A stretch of 64,000 nt of DNA from Tunturibacter psychrotolerans (GCF_040359615.1 NZ_CP132942.1:620001-684000), one strand, 5' to 3'; positions 25,922 to 34,903 are shown, counted from the stretch's first letter. Program-made: numbers and translations. The notes: generated from the letters alone by a model not told the origin.

Positions 25922-27364
25922 ATGAATTCCCATCGCGTGCCACTCGTTCTTGCAGCCAGCGTTCTCGCCTCGTCACTTACCGCATGCGAACAGAAGAACG
26001 TAGGAGCTCCCGTGAACACCTCCACTCAAAGCAACACACCCGCCACTGACCTCCTCCACTCCCGCGCCGTCGAGGCCGTGATCTGGGGAATGCCCGCCGT
26101 CAACTACGATCTGATGTATCAGGCTATGGTCAATCAGGCCCACGGCGGCTTCAACCAGATCGTCTACTGGTCGAAGCTCTCGACGTGGAAGAACCAGACC
26201 CTGACTCCCAATCCCGACGCCATCTACATCATGCCGTTCTTCAACACGAAGGAGGTCGGTCCCATGGTGCTCGAGATTCCTCCCGCCGACAACGGCACCA
26301 TCGTCGGTTCCATCGACGACTGCTGGCAGACCGCAATCGAAGACGTCGGCCCCGCCGGTGTCGACAAGGGCAAGGGCGGCAAATACCTGATCCTGCCGCC
26401 AGACTACAAAGGCAAGCCGCCAGCCGGATACTTCCCCATGCCCGCTTCCACCTATAAGAGCTACGCTCTTCTTCGCTCCAACCCCAAGAGCGGCAGCGAG
26501 GCTGATATTGCCAGTGCCGTCGACTACGCCAAACGCATCAAGATCTACCCGCTTTCGCAGGCCGCGCATCCACCCGAAACCAAGTGGAACGACGCCATAG
26601 ACGTCGTCTTCGACTCCACCATCCCCTATGACGACCGCTTCTTTCAATCGCTCAATCGCGTCGTCCAGATCGAACCCTGGATCGAGCGCGACCGTGGCAT
26701 GATCGATCAGCTCAAGACCATCGGGATCGAGAAGGGCAAGCCTTTCAACCCCGACGCAGCCACAACCCAGACCTTCAAATCCGCTGCGGCTGATGCCCAC
26801 GTGTGGCTCGCCTCCGAGTACGAGAAGGCCTACACAACGCCCTTTTATCCCGGCACACATTGGGCTTTTCCCGTCTCGCCGGACATGGCGAAGTCGGTTC
26901 AGGCGAACTACAGTATCCCCAACATCTATCCCGTCGACGCTCGCGGCACCACGTACAGCTTTGTCTTCTTCAGCGCCAAGCATCTCGGCGCCGGACAGTT
27001 CTACCTTTTGGCCATCAAAGACAAGAACGACCAGCGCTTCAACGGAGCCTCGACCTACAAGCTCACCCTTCCACCCAATCCTCCGGTCAAGCAGTACTGG
27101 TCGGTCACTGTCTACGACGGCGAAACCCACGCCTTCTTCCACAACGTTCCGCGACAAAGCGCTTCCTCGCAGAATCCCGGACTACAAAAGAATCCCGATG
27201 GCTCTGTGGATGTTTACTTTGGGCCAAAGGCTCCGGCCGGCAAAGAGAGCAACTGGGTTCCCACTGACCCGAACCGTGGATTCGAGCTTCTGTTCCGCGC
27301 CTATGGTCCCACCGACGCCTTCTTCCAGAAGACCTGGGCATTGCCCGATGTTGAAAAGCAGTGA
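25922..27364 (+). CDS. DUF1254/DUF1214 lipoprotein, second of tandem pair
   Basis: A 480-residue paralogue of the upstream protein. Lipobox LTACE near residue 22; DUF1254 region with VIWGMPAVNYDLMYQAM and TLTPNPDAIYIMPFFN; DUF1214 region ending KQYWSVTVYDGETHAFF and NPDGSVDVYFGPKAP. A GGAGAAAGGA ribosome site lies before ATG 25922. Both copies keep the same motifs although the proteins have diverged strongly, suggesting different partners or substrates. Role not established. Confidence 0.88.
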   Translation: MNSHRVPLVLAASVLASSLTACEQKNVGAPVNTSTQSNTPATDLLHSRAVEAVIWGMPAVNYDLMYQAMVNQAHGGFNQIVYWSKLSTWKNQTLTPNPDAIYIMPFFNTKEVGPMVLEIPPADNGTIVGSIDDCWQTAIEDVGPAGVDKGKGGKYLILPPDYKGKPPAGYFPMPASTYKSYALLRSNPKSGSEADIASAVDYAKRIKIYPLSQAAHPPETKWNDAIDVVFDSTIPYDDRFFQSLNRVVQIEPWIERDRGMIDQLKTIGIEKGKPFNPDAATTQTFKSAAADAHVWLASEYEKAYTTPFYPGTHWAFPVSPDMAKSVQANYSIPNIYPVDARGTTYSFVFFSAKHLGAGQFYLLAIKDKNDQRFNGASTYKLTLPPNPPVKQYWSVTVYDGETHAFFHNVPRQSASSQNPGLQKNPDGSVDVYFGPKAPAGKESNWVPTDPNRGFELLFRAYGPTDAFFQKTWALPDVEKQ

Positions 27365-27397
27365 CGCGTCGAGAGGCGCAGAAGAGCCTTATCACTT

Positions 27398-27418
27398 CCG
27401 ATAAGCCGAACTTATCGG
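27398..27418 (+). terminator. Short hairpin after the DUF1254 pair
   Basis: Perfect 8-bp stem CCGATAAG / CTTATCGG with a 5-nt loop, 33 bp past the stop codon. There is no U tract, so it is a weak terminator or transcript end structure. Confidence 0.4.
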
Positions 27419-27541
27419 GGCTGACAGCGCATGGTTGTGACACAACTCATTGACCGTGGTTCCCATCTACACCAGAGATAGCACGTGGGGTGGACCCTGA
27501 TTCGAATCCCCGATCTTCCTACCCCTGGTGGTATCCGGCCC

Positions 27542-28360
27542 ATGAACACTCTCTTCCTGAAGCAGCTTCGCATTCAATTTGTTTTTTTCCTTCTGCTGGC
27601 CTGGATGTTGCAAACGGCCGCACAAGCTGACCCAGTTCCTGCGCGCACGGTGGCAGGCACGATTCACGGCTTCCTTGAACTGCGCTCCGAGGATGGACAA
27701 GTGGTCGCTTCAGGGGACAGCGTTCAGACTGTGCGGGGCAACCGCGTTACGTCGCGAACGATCTTCCGTTTCAAGGATGGCTCGACTGACGACGAGACGA
27801 CGGTCTCCACGCAACGCCATACGATCCAACTGATCAGCGACCACCACATCCAGAAAGGGCCTTCTTTTCCTCATCCGATGGATATGATGGTTGACGTCCA
27901 AACGGGGCAGGTCACGGTGCGTACCACGGGGAAGGATGGGAAGGAAGAGGTGAAGACCGATCATCTCGATGTGCCAGCGGATCTGTCGAATGGATTGGTT
28001 CCGGTAGTGCTCCAAAATCTGACATCGACCTCTCCTGTGACGACCCTCACTATGGTGGTTGCCACACCGAAGCCGAGGCTGGTGAAACTCTTGATCTCCA
28101 ACGTGGGGGACGATAAATGCTTTGTTGCCGGCGCTTCGCGGAAGGCGATCCACTATGACATCAAGATCGACCTTGGTGGAGTCGCGGGCGTGGTGGCGCC
28201 GATCATCGGTAAGGCGCCTCCTAATATTCAGATATGGACTATCGGCGGCGAGGCCACAACGTTTGCGCGAGAAGTAGGGCCTCTCTACGCAGAGGGACCC
28301 TTGATGACGATCCAGCTGGCCAGTCCGACTTGGCCGGATGCGGCGAAGTCTGCCCGTTAG
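27542..28360 (+). CDS. Secreted hypothetical protein
   Basis: A 272-residue protein with a signal peptide (QFVFFLLLAWMLQTAAQA). The mature part looks all-beta (GTIHGFLELRSEDGQVVASG, TVRGNRVTSRTIFRFKDGS) with a single cysteine, and a C-terminal GGEATTFAREVGPLYAEGP. I cannot assign a family. ATG 27542 leads directly into the signal peptide; the longer frame from 27485 is less likely. Its position after the DUF1254 pair could mean a shared regulon, but a hairpin separates them. Confidence 0.65.
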   Translation: MNTLFLKQLRIQFVFFLLLAWMLQTAAQADPVPARTVAGTIHGFLELRSEDGQVVASGDSVQTVRGNRVTSRTIFRFKDGSTDDETTVSTQRHTIQLISDHHIQKGPSFPHPMDMMVDVQTGQVTVRTTGKDGKEEVKTDHLDVPADLSNGLVPVVLQNLTSTSPVTTLTMVVATPKPRLVKLLISNVGDDKCFVAGASRKAIHYDIKIDLGGVAGVVAPIIGKAPPNIQIWTIGGEATTFAREVGPLYAEGPLMTIQLASPTWPDAAKSAR

Positions 28361-28493
28361 CTTTGGTGGGCGCATGTTGGAGATGACAGGATGAGAAGCA
28401 GGTTCCTCCACTCCACTTCGCGCCCTGATCAGAGTGACAGGTGTTGGAAATCCTGTTGCTCCTCCCTGTAGTTGGACGAATTCGATGTCAGCG

Positions 28494-29843
28494 TTAGCGT
28501 GAGCTGCCGATCGCTTTGGAAGCGGCACCGGCGGGTCGGGACCATGCCGCGAATCCGAGTGCGGCGATGTAGACATAGCAGACCGCAGGGATCAGGAACG
28601 ATAGCTGTAATCCGACTTGGTCTGCGAGTCTTCCGGTAGCCAAGGGGATTAGAGCACCGCCTACGATGGCGGCGATCATGACGCTTGACCCCTTGCTTGT
28701 CAGGTGGCCTAAGCCTTGTATTCCAAGGGTGAAGATCGAAGGAAACATGGTGGAGTTGCAGAAGCCGACGGCAAGAAGAGCGAACATGGCGAGGTGACCG
28801 TGGGTAGCGACTGCCGTGATCACGAGAACGAGAGCTGCAAAGGCTGAAAACCCAAGGAGACGGCCTGTGGAGAGACGTGTCAGCGCAGCGGAGCCGATGA
28901 ATCGTCCGACCATTGCTCCGCCCCAATAGACCATGAGGTAGTTTGCGGCGTCTGCGGCGTGCAGGTTGGCGATAGTGGGAAGGCCCATGAAGTTGACGAG
29001 GAGACTTCCGATGGAAACTTCCGCTCCGACGTAGGTGAAGATTCCTAAAGCTCCTGCCCAGAGCCATTTGTGTCTCCAGATACTGTCGTTACTGGCGGCT
29101 GCGTACTCACTGGGACGAAAGTCACGAGTCGCTTCTGCGGCGGCTTGCTGCGGCTTGAGCGAGATCGAGGCTAATCCGACTGCCAAAAGGAACAATACTA
29201 TCGCCATGCCGATGTAAGGCAGCCGAACGGTGGACGCTTCGGTGGCGCGGTAGAGCCGTCGTGCTGCCTCGGACATCTGGTGAAGCCGCTCGGGGGTGAC
29301 CGGGTTTGCGTTGCGGAGAATGAATCTGGCTCCGAGGAATGGGGCGATGAAGGTTCCGACAGAGTTGAATGCCTGAGCGAGATTCAGGCGGCTGGATGCG
29401 GTCGCCGGAGGCCCGACGATGGTGACGTAAGGATTTGCGGCGACCTGGACGGTTGTCATGCCGGCAGCAAGGATTACGAGCGCAGCCAGGAATACGCCGA
29501 AGATGGCATAGTTTGCGGCTGGAAGAAAACCGAGTGCTCCGACGGCCATGATGAGGAGGCCACTGACCATGGCCCGCTTGTACCCGAATAGATCGACGAG
29601 CTTGCCGCCTGGATAGCTGAAGATGAAGTAGGAAGAGAAAAAGGCGAATTGGACCAGCATCGCCTGGCCGTAGGAGAGGTCGAAGATGCTCTTCAGGTGG
29701 GGGATGATGACGTCGTTGAGGCAGGTGAGGAAACCGACCATGAAGAAAAGGGCGGTCGCGACAGACATCGCACGTACATCGGTTTTCGCTACAACCGTCT
29801 CCGAACGATTTACTGCTGAAGCTGTCTTTGCTTGCAGTCCCAT
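28494..29843 (-). CDS. Sugar MFS transporter, FucP/GluP type
   Basis: A 449-residue, 12-helix proton symporter. The N-terminal signature is that of the fucose/glucose-galactose family: LFFMVGFLTCLNDVIIPHLK, FSSYFIFSYPGGKLVDLFGYK and TVQVAANPYVTIVGPP (in pieces). These proteins import hexoses such as L-fucose, glucose or galactose; the exact sugar is not readable. ATG 29843 is preceded by GGGAGAG; ATG 29858 is also in frame. No sugar catabolic gene is adjacent. Confidence 0.85.
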   Translation of the reverse strand: MGLQAKTASAVNRSETVVAKTDVRAMSVATALFFMVGFLTCLNDVIIPHLKSIFDLSYGQAMLVQFAFFSSYFIFSYPGGKLVDLFGYKRAMVSGLLIMAVGALGFLPAANYAIFGVFLAALVILAAGMTTVQVAANPYVTIVGPPATASSRLNLAQAFNSVGTFIAPFLGARFILRNANPVTPERLHQMSEAARRLYRATEASTVRLPYIGMAIVLFLLAVGLASISLKPQQAAAEATRDFRPSEYAAASNDSIWRHKWLWAGALGIFTYVGAEVSIGSLLVNFMGLPTIANLHAADAANYLMVYWGGAMVGRFIGSAALTRLSTGRLLGFSAFAALVLVITAVATHGHLAMFALLAVGFCNSTMFPSIFTLGIQGLGHLTSKGSSVMIAAIVGGALIPLATGRLADQVGLQLSFLIPAVCYVYIAALGFAAWSRPAGAASKAIGSSR

Positions 29844-30013
29844 TTCTCTCCCAAACATTCCCCTGAGCAGCCTGTTGAACGAGATGATACCGATTGATTT
29901 TTCTTAGAAGCGATCTGGCACGGACGAAGTATCTCAAACACTACTGGCGGAGTAAGTTCGTTGATGCTCGGCGTGACGACTGACCTCTCGTTCGACACTG
30001 CCACATCATTCAT
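29810..30013 (-). CDS. Possible leader ORF upstream of the sugar transporter
   Basis: A 67-residue frame that starts 5 bases after a perfect AGGAGG ribosome site and overlaps the transporter start by 34 bp in another frame. It begins MNDVAVSNERSVVTPSIN; the second half is low in hydrophobicity and unlike any family I know. The exceptional ribosome site is the only positive evidence. It might be a translated leader controlling the transporter or a chance frame. Confidence 0.3.
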   Translation of the reverse strand: MNDVAVSNERSVVTPSINELTPPVVFEILRPCQIASKKNQSVSSRSTGCSGECLGEKWDCKQRQLQQ

Positions 30014-30117
30014 CACCGCCTCCTGAGTGTTCGTGGACACAGAAGGAACGATAGTGAATCCGACAGATGTTTAGTTGCCCTTAGGTAGCAAAAACTGATA
30101 CCGAAGTCTCATCGGCG

Positions 30118-31338
30118 CTAGCGCGCGTTGACCGGCGCGTGAGACTGGAGGGATGGGGCCGTTTTTGTTTGCGCGAGGCGCTTGAAGGATTGGTAGATGA
30201 AGGAGCCTAGATACCAGCCGTCGAGATACTTGTAAGGGGTTTCGCCCGTGGTGTAGTGGCCGCAGGGGAGCACCTTCGAGACGTAGTCGATCTTGAGGGC
30301 GTCGAAGTTGGTTAGCACGTCTAACGAATATTTCAGCGGGAAGGTTAGGTCGTAGGTCGCGTGGACTACGAGGACTCGCTTGGGTTTGGTGGCGAAGCGG
30401 TCCATGTAGGACATGGGGCTGACGATGGAGAAGATCTCGCGGACCTGATCCTGCGTGAGGCCGGCTTGCTCGAAGGCTGCGCGGATGTGGCGGGTGCTCT
30501 GGCCGGCCCATACGACGTCTCCAAACCAGGTGGAGGCGTGGTTGAAGGCGCAGACCTGGAGGCGCTGGTCGAAGGCGGCGGCGATGAAGGCGTAGCAACT
30601 GCCGAGGCTGGTGCCTAAGACGCCGAACTGTTCGTAGCCTTGGGTTTCGAGCCAGTCGATGCAGCTTCGGATATCGACTACGGCCTGACGGCAGGCTTCG
30701 GTGGTGCGGCCTACGTTGGCACTGACGGCGTAGTCGGAGCGCTCAAGCTCGGCTGGGCGGCGGACGTCGTGGTAGGGCTTGGAGAGGCGGAGGCAGGAGA
30801 TGCCGAAGCTGTTGAAGAGAGTGCAGAGGGCGTTGTGGGAGAAGGCATCGGCGTTCCACTGGGGCATGACGATGATGGCCTGTTTGGGTTTGCCTTTTTG
30901 CGTGTCGGGGTGCGCCGGGTACCAGCGGGCGTTGACCTGATCGTTCTCGGGGTAGAGGGTGCGGATGGGTGAGGTGAAGCGGAGGAAGTCGGCGGCTTCG
31001 ATCTCGCCGGTTTCGGCCTGGCGACGGAGCTCGGCGTCTTCCTGGAGGGTTTCGGGGCGGACGTTGGTGGGGTAGAGCTGGGGGTGGCGACGCTCGAGGC
31101 GGAAGTCGGTGGGGGTTTCGTAGCTGTAGAACTCTTCGGCGCGGACGACGATGTCGCGGTTGACGGCGGTCATGCGGTCGTAGTCGCTGAGGTGCGGGTT
31201 GGCGGCGAGGGCGAGGGGGCTGAAGTCCTGGAGCCAGTCGAAGCCCCACTCGAGGGGGCGGACGATGCGGTTGGTGTCGCGGGTGGTGAGGGCTGTCTCC
31301 CAGGAGTACATCCACTTTGCGTAAAGCCTTGAGAGCAT
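30118..31338 (-). CDS. Alpha/beta hydrolase, ABHD18-like
   Basis: A 406-residue cytoplasmic protein with a nucleophile elbow GTSLGS and a C-terminal acid/His pair (VHATYDLTFP and LPCGHYTTGE). IIVMPQWNADAFSHNALC and SIVSPMSYMDRFATKP resemble the ABHD18/DUF2048 hydrolase group. Substrate unknown. The start at 31338 has no strong alternatives. The gene is divergent from a small secreted protein with 53 bp between starts. Confidence 0.75.
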   Translation of the reverse strand: MLSRLYAKWMYSWETALTTRDTNRIVRPLEWGFDWLQDFSPLALAANPHLSDYDRMTAVNRDIVVRAEEFYSYETPTDFRLERRHPQLYPTNVRPETLQEDAELRRQAETGEIEAADFLRFTSPIRTLYPENDQVNARWYPAHPDTQKGKPKQAIIVMPQWNADAFSHNALCTLFNSFGISCLRLSKPYHDVRRPAELERSDYAVSANVGRTTEACRQAVVDIRSCIDWLETQGYEQFGVLGTSLGSCYAFIAAAFDQRLQVCAFNHASTWFGDVVWAGQSTRHIRAAFEQAGLTQDQVREIFSIVSPMSYMDRFATKPKRVLVVHATYDLTFPLKYSLDVLTNFDALKIDYVSKVLPCGHYTTGETPYKYLDGWYLGSFIYQSFKRLAQTKTAPSLQSHAPVNAR

Positions 31339-31391
31339 TTATCTAGTTTACCAAGGGTTTGAGTGGAGTTTGTTGGGACTAGAATGCGGCG

Positions 31392-31880
31392 ATGGGATGC
31401 CGCGGCTTCGTTATCGTTGTGGCTCTGGGGATGGCGATGCCTTGCGCTTTCGCGCAGAGCTCGCCCAGAGGCGCGGTGGATTCGATCCCGGTCGTGTCGG
31501 TCTGCGATATCGTCAACAATCCGCTGCAGTTCAAAGGCAGGCTGGTGGTGGTGCGTGGTCAGATCTCGACTGATCTGCAACAGCGGGATGAGTTTCGGGT
31601 GAACCAGCCCTCGTTCGGCAAAGCCTGCCGCTCCTTGTCAGCGAAGCTTCAGGGGCCGACCGATCTTGCGGCGAACAGCGCGTCTGGGACCTTCATCGGC
31701 AGGGTGGTCGTGGATACCGCGGTGAGCCGGTCGAACCTCCTCGTGGGTCGATGGACGGAATCGAAGATATTCTTCGTGATTGAGAAACTATCGGACGTGC
31801 GTGACCAGCAAGTTTGGAATGGGCTTGTGCCGGTGCGGCGGCTCTACGATAGCCAAAGCGGCTCGTTTGTCACGCCCTAG
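31392..31880 (+). CDS. Secreted hypothetical protein
   Basis: A 162-residue protein with a signal peptide (FVIVVALGMAMPCAFAQ). The mature part starts with VVSVCDIVNNPLQFKGRLVVVRGQI in pieces, reminiscent of small OB- or beta-barrel-like secreted domains in which a step such as growth or binding is regulated, but no family is clear. Two cysteines in the mature protein may form a disulfide. Function unknown. Confidence 0.6.
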   Translation: MGCRGFVIVVALGMAMPCAFAQSSPRGAVDSIPVVSVCDIVNNPLQFKGRLVVVRGQISTDLQQRDEFRVNQPSFGKACRSLSAKLQGPTDLAANSASGTFIGRVVVDTAVSRSNLLVGRWTESKIFFVIEKLSDVRDQQVWNGLVPVRRLYDSQSGSFVTP

Positions 31881-32093
31881 CAGGTTGGCGACTCTTTCAG
31901 CAGAACCTCCGGATCGGTGGAGACACCGCGATATTTCTTCCTGCTTGCAGGCGATTTTTACCTTCCAGTTTCGTGTTGCCGGAAATTATTGGCGTTTTGA
32001 TTGTCGAAATGTCGCGGCCTGCATCAGATAGATGGAAGCATTTACAGGAATCAGGCAATTTTGACTATGGCGAAAAGGTTGTAGTCGGAGATT

Positions 32094-32131
32094 TTTTCCA
32101 CTGGTCTCCGGATTTAGGCGAAAGTGGAAAA
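32094..32131. other. Inverted repeat in a 430-bp gene-free interval
   Basis: Perfect 9-bp arms TTTTCCACT and AGTGGAAAA with a 20-nt loop. The whole interval 31881-32313 has no supported gene; besides this repeat it holds a terminator-like hairpin at 32192-32222. It may be an operator or part of a small RNA. Confidence 0.45.
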
Positions 32132-32191
32132 TGTTTTCCTTCCGATTACGGGTTTGCCCTCAGGTCCTGTGGATGAATGGTCGATAAATTT

Positions 32192-32222
32192 GGCCCTGTT
32201 TGTTGACAATAAAGGGCCTTTT
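32192..32222 (+). terminator. Intrinsic-terminator-like hairpin
   Basis: Stem GGCCCT (32192-32197) pairs with AGGGCC (32213-32218), extended by an A-T flank, followed by TTTTG. It is 312 bp past the nearest plus-strand stop codon, which is far for that gene. A TTGACA at 32203-32208 lies in the loop but has no good -10. Confidence 0.5.
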
Positions 32223-32313
32223 GAACCCGACGAGACTGGCATTGCGCTTGCAAGTATGCAAAACGTAGCACAGAGACAGAAAAGATCATCAACGTAGAGA
32301 GAGGAGGCAAATT

Positions 32314-32589
32314 ATGGCAGCGATCACACTTTATACATGCCTTTGTGGAGTTCAGAAGAAGACGAGCAATCATTGGGTGCTGGCGAAGGTCAGCGATAAC
32401 GGTATTACTTTTATGCCGTGGGATGCTGAACTGGCGAGGCGCGGAGATATCGTTGTACTGTGCGGCGAGGGTTGCGCGGCGTCGATGCTGAGCCGTTCGC
32501 TGGGCGACTGGAAGAAGCCGGCGGTTGGCGTGACCAGCGTTGGTTCAATCACCGATATCAGTGCGGAGTATGAGTTGGCAGTAGCTTAG
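32314..32589 (+). CDS. Small cysteine-containing hypothetical protein
   Basis: A 91-residue protein with a strong GAGAGGAGG ribosome site. It has two Cys pairs, CLCG near the N-terminus and CGEGC in the middle, which could bind a metal. The rest (HWVLAKVSDNGITFMPWDAE) looks alpha/beta. No known family recognised. It is convergent with the methyltransferase-like gene downstream. Confidence 0.65.
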   Translation: MAAITLYTCLCGVQKKTSNHWVLAKVSDNGITFMPWDAELARRGDIVVLCGEGCAASMLSRSLGDWKKPAVGVTSVGSITDISAEYELAVA

Positions 32590-32693
32590 GCTGACTTTCC
32601 CCGGAGAGCCGAAAGGGGCGCTCTGCGGGGATTTGCGGGTCGGTATGTGTCCCAGAGGACGGGAGACTGCTGAACGCGGGTGGGGTTGGTGGG

Positions 32694-33263
32694 TTAGAAG
32701 ATTCCTGGGATGAGGCATTTGGTGGTTTTGCTGTAGTCGTCGTATTCGTGGCCGAAGGCGCGGCGGAGGGCTGATTCTTCTACGCGGATTCGATAGAAGA
32801 GAGCGGCGACGGTGGGGATGAGGACAATCGCGAAGCCGATCCAGTTTCGGGTGTGAAGGGCGATTGCGGCGAAGATGAGGATGAGTCCTGAGTAGGACGG
32901 GTGGCGGACGAACCGGAAGAGACCTGTTTTGTGGACGGTTTGGGTGGCACGGATGGCGACGTTGGCGCTGAAGGATCGGCCGAGGGTTACGATGGCTGTC
33001 CAACGAATGGCGAGGCCGAGGATGAGGGGGATGAGTGCGGCGGCTTGAGCCCAGGGGGTGATGGGGTCAATGGTGTGGGGGTGGGTGTCGCCGTAGTAGC
33101 TGCCGAGGGTGATGGAGATAAGGATGGCGAGCCAGAGGATGCGGAGAGAGCCGCGGTCCTGGATGTCGCCACCGCCCTGGCGGGTGCGGGTGACGACGAG
33201 AATGGCGACTTCAGAGAAGACCCACGCGAGGTAAAGGATTCGGTAGAAAGCCAATACGTTCAT
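32694..33263 (-). CDS. Isoprenylcysteine carboxylmethyltransferase-like membrane protein
   Basis: A 189-residue integral membrane protein of the ICMT/PEMT superfamily. Motifs visible: TGLFRFVRHPSYSGLIL, the RHPxYxG signature, and the C-terminal ESALRRAFGHEYDDYSK with the conserved E and YxxY-like segment. Bacterial members methylate lipids or small substrates; the substrate here is unknown. Five or so helices are predicted by eye. Confidence 0.85.
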   Translation of the reverse strand: MNVLAFYRILYLAWVFSEVAILVVTRTRQGGGDIQDRGSLRILWLAILISITLGSYYGDTHPHTIDPITPWAQAAALIPLILGLAIRWTAIVTLGRSFSANVAIRATQTVHKTGLFRFVRHPSYSGLILIFAAIALHTRNWIGFAIVLIPTVAALFYRIRVEESALRRAFGHEYDDYSKTTKCLIPGIF

Positions 33264-33306
33264 GCTGGAACCTCGTGCGTTGGTCTGAGTGTAGGTGCGA
33301 GAGATT

Positions 33307-33600
33307 TTATGGTTGCGGTGGGGTGATGCTTTCTACGATGACGCCTTCGGTTTCGAAGTGTGTGACGCGGTGATCCGTGCTGTGGCCCATGTGAACCGCT
33401 TTTTTGAGGAGGGTGATGAGCGGGCGGGAGCTTTCGGGGAACCAACGGTCGGAGGATTGATCCCAGTCGACGGCGAGGTTGTAGGTGACGTCGCATTTGG
33501 GACAGAGGACTGGGGTTTCGAGCCAACGCTGGAAGGAGCCGGTGGTGAGTTTGCGGACGGGGTCGGTGCCGGAACGGATGGCTGCTATGCGTAGATTCAT
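33307..33600 (-). CDS. Hypothetical protein with CPKC motif
   Basis: A 97-residue protein with a single CPKC pair (VLCPKCDVTYNLAVDWD), possibly half of a zinc site, and a KKAVHMGHSTDHRVTHFE histidine-rich stretch. No signal peptide or membrane helix. No family recognised. It lies between two membrane protein genes and is divergent from the DUF202 gene. Confidence 0.55.
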   Translation of the reverse strand: MNLRIAAIRSGTDPVRKLTTGSFQRWLETPVLCPKCDVTYNLAVDWDQSSDRWFPESSRPLITLLKKAVHMGHSTDHRVTHFETEGVIVESITPPQP

Positions 33601-33707
33601 CGCTGGGGACAGGGTAGCACTGGGGTTTGTGGGTTGGGATTGTGCGTCGAGATTGGACGGTCGGCGGGAACTTGAGTAGGCTTCTCGGACGGGGAGAGGC
33701 CGGGGCG

Positions 33708-34118
33708 ATGGGTGAGGGGGAGAAAGATCCGCGGGTGACGCTCGCGGGAGAACGAACGGAGATGGCGATCTTTCGCACCAGCCTGGCCCTGGATAGGACT
33801 ACGCTGGCTTGGGTTCGGACGACGCTGACAATGAGTAGCTTCGGGCTGGGGATGATTGCGTTCTTTCGGACGATTCGCATGCAGGCGAATACGCCGGAGA
33901 GCGTGCGGCTGCATGAGGCGGCGATTCGCTTTGGCGTGGCGCTGGTGGTGATTGGTGTGGTGGCGACGGGGCTGGTGGCGGTGGCGCATGTCTCTTCGCT
34001 ACGGAAGTTGCGAGCGGGAGAGGTGCCGATGGCTGCGAAGTGGCCGTTGAGCATTGCGCTTGCGCTGCTGCTGGCTTTGCTGGCGCTGTGGGGGCTGTGG
34101 AATGCGTTTCATGGGTAG
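33708..34118 (+). CDS. DUF202 family membrane protein
   Basis: A 136-residue protein with three hydrophobic segments. The DUF202 core is clear: FRTSLALDRTTLAWVRTTLT followed by a glycine-rich helix. Function unknown. ATG 33708 has a GGGGAGAGG ribosome site and gives the usual family N-terminus; the frame also runs upstream to 33627. It is the last host gene before the phage-derived locus, with only four bases between it and the convergent repressor gene. Confidence 0.82.
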   Translation: MGEGEKDPRVTLAGERTEMAIFRTSLALDRTTLAWVRTTLTMSSFGLGMIAFFRTIRMQANTPESVRLHEAAIRFGVALVVIGVVATGLVAVAHVSSLRKLRAGEVPMAAKWPLSIALALLLALLALWGLWNAFHG

Positions 34119-34122
34119 AGGC

Positions 34123-34839
34123 CTAGAGCTCGGAGAAGATGAGGCAGACGCGACCCACGATGTAGTCGGCTGGGGTTTCGTGCGCGGCGAGAGGCAGGAG
34201 CTGGACGGGGAAGTCGCGGGAGTAGGGACGGAGAATGAGACGGCCTTCGTCGTAGTCGACGAAGCGCAGGAGGAGCGCGGCTCCGCAACGGACGGCGTAG
34301 AGAGTGGGCTGATGGGCGCGGTAAGGGGCGAGGGAGTTGTAGTGGCGATCGAGAACGGCGATGGCGCCGGGAGACAGGAGCGGGTCCATGGCGGCGGATT
34401 GCTGGGTGTCGGCGCGGATGGCGAGGAAGCGCTGCCAGTGGGCGTGCTTGGTGGAGGGGCGGGCGCGGTTGTCGTGAAGGCGGGAGGCGGAGACCTGAAT
34501 GGTTTCGATGATGGAGGCGGGTGGGATGCGGGAGTCGTCCATGGCGGCGGATGGGGAGACAACGGGGACGATTTCGATGGGATCGCTGGTTTCGGGTGAG
34601 GTGTGAGTTGCGGTGGCGTTGAGATCGAGCGGGAGGATGTGCTCGACGGAAAGTTTTTGGGAGGCGAGGACGCGGTCGAGACCATCGAGGGAGAGGGCGC
34701 GTTTTTTGTTGAGGAAGTTTGAGATATGCGCTTGCCGAAATCCAGCTTGATGGGCGAGGCGGCTTCCGGTTAGGACGCCCCGATCGATGCGTCGGAGGAG
34801 TTCGAGACGGAGGAGCTCGTGGAGGTCTTGGAAGTTCAT
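34123..34839 (-). CDS. Phage-type repressor, HTH plus S24-like C-terminus
   Basis: A 238-residue regulator. The N-terminal helix-turn-helix reads SRLAHQAGFRQAHISNFLNK, typical of XRE/CI-like repressors; the C-terminal part ends ADYIVGRVCLIFSEL, as in LexA/CI S24 peptidase-like dimerisation domains. The cleavage Ser-Lys dyad is not clear to me, so it may not be self-cleaving. ATG 34839 gives the usual N-terminus MNFQDLHELL; an earlier in-frame ATG at 34887 is less likely. It reads leftward, away from the phage genes, across an operator region. Confidence 0.85.
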   Translation of the reverse strand: MNFQDLHELLRLELLRRIDRGVLTGSRLAHQAGFRQAHISNFLNKKRALSLDGLDRVLASQKLSVEHILPLDLNATATHTSPETSDPIEIVPVVSPSAAMDDSRIPPASIIETIQVSASRLHDNRARPSTKHAHWQRFLAIRADTQQSAAMDPLLSPGAIAVLDRHYNSLAPYRAHQPTLYAVRCGAALLLRFVDYDEGRLILRPYSRDFPVQLLPLAAHETPADYIVGRVCLIFSEL

Positions 34840-34857
34840 AATGGAGGGTATCCCTCG

Positions 34858-34903
34858 GCGAACCATATCATTCGGCAAGGCGAACATATAGCGAAATATT
34901 CGC
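34858..34903. promoter_or_regulatory. Candidate repressor operator array
   Basis: Three or more GCGAA half-sites: GGCGAACCATAT (from 34858), GGCGAACATATA (from 34879) and the palindrome GCGAAATATTCGC at 34891-34903, whose 5-bp arms are perfect around a 3-bp spacer. It lies just upstream of the repressor start and abuts a rightward TTGACG box, so the repressor bound here could block the rightward promoter and control its own gene. Inferred from position and symmetry. Confidence 0.55.

Noticed and set aside
25973..27157. 394-codon frame antisense to the second DUF1254 gene
   Set aside because: It mirrors GC-rich third positions of the real gene, and the plus-strand protein has clear family motifs.
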